Assembly: GCF_003122365.1 (NCBI RefSeq)
Contig: NZ_CP029254.1
Span: forward strand, 1,441,001 to 1,505,000
Length of the DNA stretch: 64,000 bases
Direction: 5' to 3'
Origin: Streptomyces spongiicola
GTDB lineage: Bacteria; Actinomycetota; Actinomycetes; Streptomycetales; Streptomycetaceae
Of the stretch, positions 39,983 through 46,607 are shown piece by piece. Within the stretch, counting starts at the first letter, position 1. Every line of letters begins with the position of its first letter. Position numbers and translations under genes: made by a program. The notes under the pieces were generated by a model. It was not told where the DNA came from. It searched no databases and was given only the letters and a program-made list of their open reading frames with translations.

Positions 39983-40021
39983 TCAGCGCGGCCCGCTAAG
40001 CAGAAGGCGTACGGCACGCAT
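39983..40021 (-). CDS. leuL: leuS leader peptide ([12 protein letters not shown])
   Basis: 12-codon reading frame ATG...TGA with three consecutive Leu codons CTT CTG CTT. CTT is a rare codon in such high-GC genomes, so ribosome speed here should be sensitive to charged tRNA-Leu. It is followed by an intrinsic terminator and then leuS, the layout of a transcription attenuator. TACCCT lies exactly 6 bases upstream of the ATG, so the transcript probably starts at or next to the A of the start codon (leaderless), and no ribosome-binding site is seen. Confidence 0.85.
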   Translation of the reverse strand: MRAVRLLLSGPR

Positions 40022-40027
40022 GGCGCC

Positions 40028-40033
40028 AGGGTA
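40028..40033 (-). promoter_or_regulatory. Candidate -10 element of leuL-leuS
   Basis: TACCCT on the minus strand, 6 bases before the leuL ATG. The same hexamer and spacing recur at three other genes in the window (starts 56713, 57402, 58752). The -35 region is weak here. Confidence 0.55.
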
Positions 40034-40420
40034 CAGCAGGCCGTCTTCCCACCGCGCGGAGTGCCCGCCCTTCGGCACGGCCGGCAACGGCGGAGAGTCA
40101 GCGGAGACACGGCCCTGCGACCGGTTCCGGAACCGGAACCGGAGGCCCCGGAAGCGCGGCCCGCCGGGCCCACGCCGCTGCCGTGAAACGGCCTCCGGAG
40201 GGCGGCGGAGGACCGCCCGGTGCGCGGAGTACGTCGCCTCCGGGCGTGCAGAACCGTTTCGGACAGCCCGAGTTACTCGGCGTATCACCCCTATCCGGGG
40301 CAACCTCAGAGTCAGTTGTCGGCCAGGCTGACCACTAAACCTCGAAAACTCGTACCCATTGGTATGACTCCACTTAGAGTGCGACGACGGGACCGCTTTC
40401 CCGCACCATTCGGAGCCCCC
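40034..40420. other. Divergent spacer between leuL and the cytochrome-b-like gene
   Basis: Contains a ggttccggaaccggaaccgg cluster near 40122-40141. A comparatively AT-rich stretch (40260-40385) just upstream of the + strand gene probably carries its promoter; CTGACC and TACCCA (about 40328 and 40353) are weak -35/-10 candidates. No gene seen. Confidence 0.45.
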
Positions 40421-42037
40421 ATGAACCCTCGTCGCAAGATCCGTTCGTCGCCCGGTGAACCGGGCCTGAGCCGCCAGGCACAGGGCGGACTGATCGCCGC
40501 CGCTCTCGTGCTGATCCCGCTGCTCGCCATCCTTGGCAACGATGCCTTCCGGGCCGCGCTGGACTTCGCCGCCGGTGTGCTGTCCCTGGTCTCCCTGACC
40601 GCGTCGGTCGCCTGGGGCCTCATCGCCACCGACCGCGTGTTCCTCTCCACGCGCCACCGCCTGCTCGCCCAGGCCATCCACAGAAGCACCGCCGTCGCCT
40701 CACTCGGCTTCCTGCTGCTGCACGCCACGGTCAAGATCTCGCTCGACCACGTCGGACTGCTCGGCGCCCTGGTGCCGTTCGGCCTCGGCATCACCGGCAC
40801 GTCCGGGCTCATCGGCTTCGGCTCGCTCGCCGGACTGCTGATGGTCGTCGCCGGTTCGACCGGTGCCGCGCGCAGCGCACTCGCCGGCAACGGCCGCTTC
40901 GCGGGACGCTGGCGGGCGCTGCACATGCTGGCGTACCCGGCGTGGTGCTTCGCTCTCGTACACGGCCTCTACGCGGGTCGCCCCGCCGACGCGTGGGTGA
41001 CCGTGATGTACAGCCTGGCGCTGCTCGGGGTCGCCGCCGCCGTGTCGCTGCGGCTGCTGCCGCTGCCGGTGAAGCGGCAGATCGTCGAGCGGATCATGAG
41101 CCTGGTCGGCACGGCCGGCGACGTCCCCGGAGCCGCCGAGCAGAGCACGCGCGACATGGCGTCGTCCCCCCTCCCCGGCGCGTCCGGCATCCCCGCGCAG
41201 CCCCGTGCCCGCTTCGAGCGCGAGTTCCCGCGCGGCGGCGCCGACCCGGGCGACCCGCCGGGGAGGCCTCCGGGTCAGCCTCTCGGAGCCCCGCGCGGCG
41301 AACCGCGCAGGCTCGCCGCACCGTCCCCGCAGTTGTACGAGGCGACCCAGCAGCTCCACGGCACGGCACCGGACCGGCCGTACGAGCCGGCCCCGGCCGC
41401 CGGGGCCTTCCCCACCGGGGCCTTCTCCGCCGACGGCCCGGCCGTCGGCGGACCGCTGTCCGGCGACGGCCCCGGCACGGGGATATCCGCCGCCTATCGA
41501 GCGGTCTCCCGAGCGGGTGACGCGCCCCCGCGCACCGGAGGGCCGGGGGTGCCGCAGCAGCGCTCCTCGGACGATGTGCCGTACGCCGAGCGCGTCCCGA
41601 TGACCGAGGAGCTGCCGATCGTCCCGGACGACTCCCCGCCCCGGCCCGCGAGCTGGCCGACACCCTCCCCGCCGCCCCCGGCCCAGGCCTTCCCGCAGCC
41701 ACCCACGGCGTCTTCCAACCACCACAACGATCACAACAACCGCAACGACCACAACGAGCCGGACATCCCCGGCACACCCGGCAACCCCGGTGACCCCTAC
41801 CCGGCCTACGGCACGGCCGCTGCCTCCGGCTACAGCGAGCCGTACGCGGCTCCTTCCGGCGGCGGATTCGATCCGGCGGCCCCGTTCGGCACCGCAGGCA
41901 CTCCGGGCGGCTACGACACCCCACCGTCCGCCGAGCCCCACCGGGACTCGTACGGCGAGACCCAGCCGCAGCCCGGACCGCTGTATCCGCCGACGGCAGG
42001 GGAACCCTGGAACGCACCCGCAGGAGAACGACCGTGA
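40421..42037 (+). CDS. Cytochrome b561/ferric-reductase-like membrane protein with long disordered tail
   Basis: 538 aa, ATG at 40421 with GGAG six bases upstream. Residues 15-225 contain six hydrophobic helices. Paired His residues on them (AIHRST and LLLHATVK; WRALHMLAY and FALVHGLYAG) are placed as for two transmembrane hemes. The remaining 310 residues are Pro/Gly/Ala/Ser-rich and look disordered, with an Asn/His/Asp run (HHNDHNNRNDHNEP). The stop overlaps the start of the next gene (GTGA), which encodes a NuoF-like iron-sulfur flavoprotein, so the two probably form a membrane electron-transfer unit. Substrate and direction of electron flow are unknown. Confidence 0.8.
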   Translation: MNPRRKIRSSPGEPGLSRQAQGGLIAAALVLIPLLAILGNDAFRAALDFAAGVLSLVSLTASVAWGLIATDRVFLSTRHRLLAQAIHRSTAVASLGFLLLHATVKISLDHVGLLGALVPFGLGITGTSGLIGFGSLAGLLMVVAGSTGAARSALAGNGRFAGRWRALHMLAYPAWCFALVHGLYAGRPADAWVTVMYSLALLGVAAAVSLRLLPLPVKRQIVERIMSLVGTAGDVPGAAEQSTRDMASSPLPGASGIPAQPRARFEREFPRGGADPGDPPGRPPGQPLGAPRGEPRRLAAPSPQLYEATQQLHGTAPDRPYEPAPAAGAFPTGAFSADGPAVGGPLSGDGPGTGISAAYRAVSRAGDAPPRTGGPGVPQQRSSDDVPYAERVPMTEELPIVPDDSPPRPASWPTPSPPPPAQAFPQPPTASSNHHNDHNNRNDHNEPDIPGTPGNPGDPYPAYGTAAASGYSEPYAAPSGGGFDPAAPFGTAGTPGGYDTPPSAEPHRDSYGETQPQPGPLYPPTAGEPWNAPAGERP

Positions 42038-43620
42038 ACGCCCCGCTCCCCGATGTCCCAGAGGTCCGTGTCGTCGGCCTGCCCCAGCTCACCCAGGGGT
42101 TCGACCTGGTCGAGCGCCTCGACCTGGCCATGCATCTGAAGGTGCACGGCCCGCTCGAACCCATGAGCGGCGAGCGGCTGGCCCAGCTTGCCGAGAACAT
42201 ATCCCTGCGCGGCCGCGGCGGCGCGGGCTTCCCGTTCGCCCAGAAGCTGCGGGCCGTGGCGAAGGCCGCCATCCGGCGCGGTGTGCGGCCCGTGGTGGTG
42301 GTCAACGCCAGTGAGGACGAACCCGCGTGCCGCAAGGACACGGTGATGGTCAACCGGGCGCCCCATCTGATCCTGGACGGCGCGCTGCTCGCCGCCGAGG
42401 CGCTGGGCGCACGCACCCTGATCGTCGCGGTGACCCGCAACTCCACGGAGGTCTCCATCCGGGCGGCGCTGGCCGAGCGCGGACTGTCCGACCGGCGGGG
42501 GCAGCAGCTGCGCGCACGGGTGCAGCGCAACCCCGAGCGCATGGTCTCCGGCGAGGCCTCGGCGATCATCCGGGCCATCAACGGCGGCCCCGCGCTGCCT
42601 CCCGGGCGCCGTGAGCGGGCCGCCGAGTCCGGTGTGGCGGGGGCACCGACGCTGCTGTCCAACGCGGAGACGTTCGCGCAGCTCGCCGTGGCCGCCCGGA
42701 TCGGGGCCCGCCGATACGGGCACACGGGCCTGGAGAACGAACCGGGCACGGTGATGCTCACGGTCTCGGGGGCGGTGGCACGTCCCATGGTGATCGAGGT
42801 GCCGACCGGAGTGCCGATGCGGTACGTACTGCAGCTCGCGGGGGCCCCACCCGTTCCCCAGGGCGTCCTGACCGGCGGCTACCACGGCAACTGGATCGAC
42901 GCCGCCGCCACCCACCAGGCCGTGATCTCCCGGGAGTCGCTGGCCAATGTCGGCGGGGCGCTGGGCGCCGGCGCGATCCTCCCGATCGGCCAGGAGACCT
43001 GCCCGCTGGGTGAGGCTCAGCGGGTGGCCAACTGGCTCGCCGCCGAGACCGCGGGCCAGTGCGGACCGTGCAAGCTCGGCCTGCCCGCGGCGGCCGGCGG
43101 CCTCTCCGACGTGATCAACGGCGGCGGGCCGGCCGCCCTGGAGGCGCTGCGCGAAGTGACGCAGGCGGTCAAGGGCCGCGGAGCGTGCAAGCACCCCGAC
43201 GGCTCCGCCCGGTTCTTCGCCTCGACCCTGTCGGCGTTCACGGACGACCTGGCCGCGCACGTCCTGCACGGCGGCTGCGGCCGGGAGACGGTCGGCGTGC
43301 TGCCGCTGCCCGGCCCCGTCGGCCAGGAGACGCAGGAGTCCATCCCGAGCGGTGAGAAGCTCGCCGTGGACTGGACGCTGTGCCAGGGCCACGGGATCTG
43401 CGCGGAGATCGTGCCGGAGCTGATCCGCATGGGCGCCGACGGATTCCCCTCCGTGGCGGAGGCGGCGGTCCCGGTGCATCTGCAGGGCCGCGCACAGCGG
43501 GCCGTGCGCCGTTGTCCCGCGCTGGCACTGCGCATCGAGCAGGCACCGGCCCCTCGGGGCGGAAAGCCCGCCCTGCCGCCCGGCGGTGACCGCAAGGCCC
43601 TCGGCAGCGGCCGGGGTTGA
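42034..43620 (+). CDS. NuoF-like flavoprotein with C-terminal ferredoxin domain
   Basis: 528 aa, GTG at 42034. The Complex I 51-kDa (FMN/NADH) fold is visible: LRGRGGAGFPFAQKLRAVAK with the glycine-rich FMN loop (residues 58-77), NASEDEPACRKDTVM, an SLBB-type segment, and the N3-like 4Fe-4S motif CGPCKLG followed by a later Cys (GRGACKHPDG). The last 80 residues are a short ferredoxin: VDWTLCQGHGICAEIVPELI and RRCPALAL, Cys spacing C-x5-C...C fitting a 3Fe-4S cluster. It is coupled to the heme-type membrane protein upstream. Probably NAD(P)H- or ferredoxin-linked reductase; partner unknown. Confidence 0.85.
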   Translation: MNAPLPDVPEVRVVGLPQLTQGFDLVERLDLAMHLKVHGPLEPMSGERLAQLAENISLRGRGGAGFPFAQKLRAVAKAAIRRGVRPVVVVNASEDEPACRKDTVMVNRAPHLILDGALLAAEALGARTLIVAVTRNSTEVSIRAALAERGLSDRRGQQLRARVQRNPERMVSGEASAIIRAINGGPALPPGRRERAAESGVAGAPTLLSNAETFAQLAVAARIGARRYGHTGLENEPGTVMLTVSGAVARPMVIEVPTGVPMRYVLQLAGAPPVPQGVLTGGYHGNWIDAAATHQAVISRESLANVGGALGAGAILPIGQETCPLGEAQRVANWLAAETAGQCGPCKLGLPAAAGGLSDVINGGGPAALEALREVTQAVKGRGACKHPDGSARFFASTLSAFTDDLAAHVLHGGCGRETVGVLPLPGPVGQETQESIPSGEKLAVDWTLCQGHGICAEIVPELIRMGADGFPSVAEAAVPVHLQGRAQRAVRRCPALALRIEQAPAPRGGKPALPPGGDRKALGSGRG

Positions 43621-43627
43621 CGCACGA

Positions 43628-43657
43628 AGGAGGGCCATCCGATCGGATGGCCCTCCT
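43628..43657. terminator. Strong hairpin after the NuoF-like gene
   Basis: Perfect 13-bp inverted repeat aggagggccatcc / ggatggccctcct with loop gatc. Before the mobile element inserted, it would have lain about 25 bp beyond the 3' end of the tRNA-Ala gene, and may have served both genes. Confidence 0.88.
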
Positions 43658-43673
43658 GGTGTGCTCTGACGAG

Positions 43674-43682
43674 CCGCTGTGG
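43674..43682. repeat. Left copy of 9-bp target duplication
   Basis: ccgctgtgg, identical to 48582-48590 on the other side of the insert. The right-hand copy shares its last three bases with the end of the tRNA-Ala gene. Confidence 0.75.
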
Positions 43683-43683
43683 G

Positions 43684-43695
43684 CTGTTCTTGAGT
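43684..43695. repeat. Left terminal inverted repeat
   Basis: ctgttcttgagt, perfect inverse of 48568-48579. Confidence 0.85.
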
Positions 43696-43794
43696 GGGCT
43701 TGATCAGGGGGTTCGGAAGGGTTGCAGAGATCGTTGCCCGTTGCGGGGTAGATCGTTGCCCGGCGGCAGGGGGTTGCGCGCGGTGGGGGATGAC

Positions 43795-44421
43795 TCAGGC
43801 CGTGCGCCGGTCGTCGATTTTGGAGGAGAGCTGTGGCCATGCCGCGGTGAGTCGTGCCAGGTCGTCGGCCGTCAAGTCGTGAGCCGTACGCAGGGGCTCG
43901 TCGGGGAGGAAATGGACGGCGGTCCCGGTCGTGCCGTCGTCGGTGATCGGTTCCAGGTCGGTGGTGGGGATGCCGTGTTCGTATCGCTGGGTCCAGGATC
44001 CGTTGCGGCGGCGGTTGGTATGGACGAGCCACGTGCTGAGTGCGGCGACGACCGACATGCCCCGGCGGGGGTGGGTGTCGGGCAGTGGGAGCGTGTCGGG
44101 GTGGTCGAAGAAGCGGAGGTCCTTTGTCGCCATGACCGGCTTCTTCACGGCCTGGCCGTGTTCGTCGAGGCGTGTGTCGGTGCCCCGTCCGTCGTCGGCG
44201 ATGGTTACGGAGCCGTCGGAGTGGAGCGTGATGCGGCAGTGTCCGCTGTTGCTGTACTCGGCCTCGTCCGCCGCATAGGCGATGACTTCGAGAACCAGGT
44301 GCCGGAGGCCGCCGGGGGCGAATACGGCGGGGTTTTGGCGGATGTGTTCAAGGTGGTCGAGGTCGACGGTGCTCGCCCAGTCGTGCGTGGTGTTGCGCCA
44401 GGAAGCCCTTGGTGTGTCCAT
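43795..44421 (-). CDS. Degenerate GyrB-like GHKL ATPase-domain protein
   Basis: 208 aa, ATG at 44421. Aligns by eye with the GyrB N-terminal ATPase domain: LEHIRQNPAVFAPGGLRHLV, VLEVIAYAADEAEY in place of VFEVVDNAIDEAL, SVTIADDGRG (Asp and glycines kept), RGMSVVAALSTWLV in place of the GLHGVGVSVVNALS ATP lid, and RYEHGIPTTDLEPITDDGTTGTAVHF. The catalytic Glu (in VLEVI) is kept, but the Mg2+-ligand Asn is Tyr and the GLHGVG lid has lost most glycines. There is no Toprim or transducer beyond this. Hence a free-standing, probably non-hydrolysing GyrB-like domain carried on a mobile element; role unknown. Confidence 0.75.
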   Translation of the reverse strand: MDTPRASWRNTTHDWASTVDLDHLEHIRQNPAVFAPGGLRHLVLEVIAYAADEAEYSNSGHCRITLHSDGSVTIADDGRGTDTRLDEHGQAVKKPVMATKDLRFFDHPDTLPLPDTHPRRGMSVVAALSTWLVHTNRRRNGSWTQRYEHGIPTTDLEPITDDGTTGTAVHFLPDEPLRTAHDLTADDLARLTAAWPQLSSKIDDRRTA

Positions 44422-44578
44422 CCGAGAAGTATGGAGCCGGTGATCACGGGCGCGGGATGTGTGGGTCCGGCCTGCCCCACTCCATGATCACCTCCTACAG
44501 TGTGAGGGGAGTGCCGCCAACTTGGCTCCCTTGTCTGCGAGTTGGCGGGCGTCGGCCTTGGGGTGAAGGGGGCGGCTG

Positions 44579-45115
44579 ATGGCATCGCTGCTGGAGAGGC
44601 TGAGGGCGAGGGCGTCACGGTCGCGGGCGAGGGTGGAGGACCTGCGCTCGCGGATCGCCGCGCTGGAGAAGGAGCTCGCCGCCGAGGAAGCGGAGCTGTC
44701 GCGGTGGGCGGTTGCCGAGGAGGCGGTGGCCGAACTGCTGGCCGAGGACGACGCCGGCGGTGGGGAGCCGGCGGCCGGGCTGCCGCCGGTGGCGGTGGCC
44801 GCGGCCAGGAGGCCGCAGGCCGTGGTCTCGGCGCCGGTGACGCGGGGGGACGGCGAGGTGCTGGCCGGGGTGAGTGAGGACGTGGTGCTCGCGCTGGCGT
44901 CGGCGGGGCGGCCGCTGCGGTCGAGGGAAATCTGCGAGGCGGTCGGCGCGGGAACGGAGCACCGGCCGGTGGAGGGGATGCGGGTGAGGCTGAAACGGCT
45001 GGTCAAGCAGGGCTGGCTGACCGAGGACCAGGTGGGGCTGTTCGCGATCGCGCCCGGGGTCGGGGATCCGGCGTCGGCGGGTGCGGTCGTGGAGGCTGCG
45101 GGCGGGGACGTGTGA
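44579..45115 (+). CDS. Coiled-coil and winged-helix protein of the mobile element
   Basis: 178 aa, ATG at 44579 with GAAGGGGG upstream. Residues 1-60 are a strong coiled coil (LLERLRARASRSRARVEDLR, IAALEKELAAEEAELSRWAV). A Pro/Ala linker follows. Residues 95-160 resemble a winged helix: VSEDVVLALASAGRPLRSRE, ICEAVGAGTEHRPVEGMRVR, LKRLVKQGWLTEDQVGLF. Similar proteins are often found beside transposases in Streptomyces. Likely a DNA-binding accessory or regulator of the element. Confidence 0.7.
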   Translation: MASLLERLRARASRSRARVEDLRSRIAALEKELAAEEAELSRWAVAEEAVAELLAEDDAGGGEPAAGLPPVAVAAARRPQAVVSAPVTRGDGEVLAGVSEDVVLALASAGRPLRSREICEAVGAGTEHRPVEGMRVRLKRLVKQGWLTEDQVGLFAIAPGVGDPASAGAVVEAAGGDV

Positions 45116-45314
45116 GGCGGCGCCGTCGGGATGGCCGTCCCGGCGGCGCCTGGGGTTGCGTGAGCGCCCTGGACCATGAAGAAGAGGCTCGCGCGTCCGA
45201 CAGGTTAGTGCTGTTGCGCCGTGTTGGGTTCGCCGGGCCGTAACTGGGCTCTGGCCTGCGGGAATTGCAGTCTGTTGGCCGGGCCGGGAGGGCTTTGGCG
45301 GCATGTCTGCACAC
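45116..45314. other. Spacer inside the mobile element
   Basis: About 200 bases between convergent genes; no hairpin as strong as elsewhere and no gene seen. Confidence 0.4.
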
Positions 45315-45614
45315 CTACCGGCGCGCAAGCGGGGGCCACAGCGGGGTGTTCAGGCCCGTCTCCAGGCGGGCGATCGTGGCGACATCGGGCCAGCAGCGGC
45401 CCTCGATCACGTCGGCGATGGTCTGCCGGTTGACCCCCAGCAGGTCAGCGGCACCGCGGCGGCTCAGACCGCGTTCGCGCAGAGCGTCGGCGAGGCGGCG
45501 GGCGATGGTCTGGACGACTGCTGCGGCGACGTCGTCGACGACCGCGTGGGGCCAGGCTTCCGGATCTTGGGTGCATTCCCTGGGCGCGCGGGAGCGCGCG
45601 CTGCCTCCGACCAT
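45315..45614 (-). CDS. XRE-family helix-turn-helix regulator
   Basis: 99 aa, ATG at 45614 with AGGAG upstream. Residues 35-90 form a compact HTH: ARRLADALRERGLSRRGAAD, LLGVNRQTIADVIEGRCWPD and VATIARLETGLNTPLWP, the Cro/C1 pattern with recognition helix VNRQTIADVIEG. It is transcribed away from the recombinase/transposase pair, whose first gene starts only 72 bp to the right, so it probably represses both itself and that operon. Confidence 0.8.
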   Translation of the reverse strand: MVGGSARSRAPRECTQDPEAWPHAVVDDVAAAVVQTIARRLADALRERGLSRRGAADLLGVNRQTIADVIEGRCWPDVATIARLETGLNTPLWPPLARR

Positions 45615-45686
45615 GCTTCCACGCTCCTGTCTGTTGATGTCGTACGCGACTTGGGCGGCAGGTTGTCCTGCCGCTACTCGTGGTTC

Positions 45687-46607
45687 ATGGCACTGGACCT
45701 GGCGACGTCTTCGGTCATCGACGCGTACACCCCGCGGGAGGCTCCCGCCTGCTGGGTTGAGGTGGGGCCGCTGGTGAAGGCGGTGGTTACCGCGACCGTC
45801 GAGCGTGTCCCTTACTCGGTTGTGGACCTGCTGCACGTTGTCGCCCGGCTGGCCGTCTGGGCAGAGGGGCGGGGGGTTGCCCGTGAGCCGGCCGCCTGGC
45901 TGAAGAACGAGACGATCGACGCGTTCGTGCTGACCGGCTGCGCGGGCCTGAAGCCTGGCACCCTGCGCACCTACCGCACCTGGCTGCGGCGCGTGAGAGA
46001 GGTACTGGTCTTCGACGATGGCGGGCAGGAGGGGCTGAAGTTGTCCGCTCCGCCGGCGCCCGCGGCGCCCTATGAGGACGAAGAGATCGCCGCCTTGCGG
46101 TCCTGGGCCCGGCAGCTGCGCCCCCGGGCGCGGTCGGATGCGCTGGCCCTGATGGCGCTCGCGGACGGGATGGGACTCGCACCGGGAGAAATCGCCCGAC
46201 TGCGCGGGACGGACATCCGCCGCACCCGCTCCGGCGCCTGCGTACTCGACGCCGCGGTGCTCGGACGGCTCCTGGTGGCCCACGCCGGCTGGGAAGAGAT
46301 CCTCGCCGAGCTCGCGGGACAGGCCGGGGACGACTTCCTGTTCCGCCCCGGCCACAAGGACCCGCCGCCGGACAACCTGATCGCCTCCTTCACCCACCAG
46401 CACCGGCCCGCAACACCCCTGCCGAAGCTGAACGCCCGCCGCCTGCGGGCTTCTTGGATCGTCTCCCTGATGCGCCGCCGCATCGACCCCGGAGTGATCG
46501 CGGCCGCGGCCGGGCTCGCCTCGACCGCCTCCCTCGCCCGCTACCAGCACTTCGTGCCCCCGCTCAGCGACCGCGAGACGGCCCGCCTGCTGCGAGGCCA
46601 GCAGTGA
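45687..46607 (+). CDS. Tyrosine-recombinase-like protein missing catalytic residues
   Basis: 306 aa, ATG at 45687. The chain has an N-terminal SAM-like helical region (LKPGTLRTYRTWLRRVREVL) and a C-terminal catalytic-type domain. Where recombinases have G-L-R-x-x-E it reads GMGLAPGEIARLRGTDI (Arg I lost). The HxLRH box reads ARRLRASW (both His lost, Arg II kept). The final box is GLASTASLARYQHFV, with the Tyr kept but the Gly-His changed. It is thus unlikely to recombine DNA alone and may serve as a DNA-binding partner of the transposase, whose gene overlaps its stop (GTGA). Confidence 0.7.
   Translation: MALDLATSSVIDAYTPREAPACWVEVGPLVKAVVTATVERVPYSVVDLLHVVARLAVWAEGRGVAREPAAWLKNETIDAFVLTGCAGLKPGTLRTYRTWLRRVREVLVFDDGGQEGLKLSAPPAPAAPYEDEEIAALRSWARQLRPRARSDALALMALADGMGLAPGEIARLRGTDIRRTRSGACVLDAAVLGRLLVAHAGWEEILAELAGQAGDDFLFRPGHKDPPPDNLIASFTHQHRPATPLPKLNARRLRASWIVSLMRRRIDPGVIAAAAGLASTASLARYQHFVPPLSDRETARLLRGQQ

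Noticed and set aside
39868..40021. T-box riboswitch upstream of leuS
   Set aside because: No T-box sequence or specifier-loop structure; the short Leu-rich reading frame plus terminator explains the region better.
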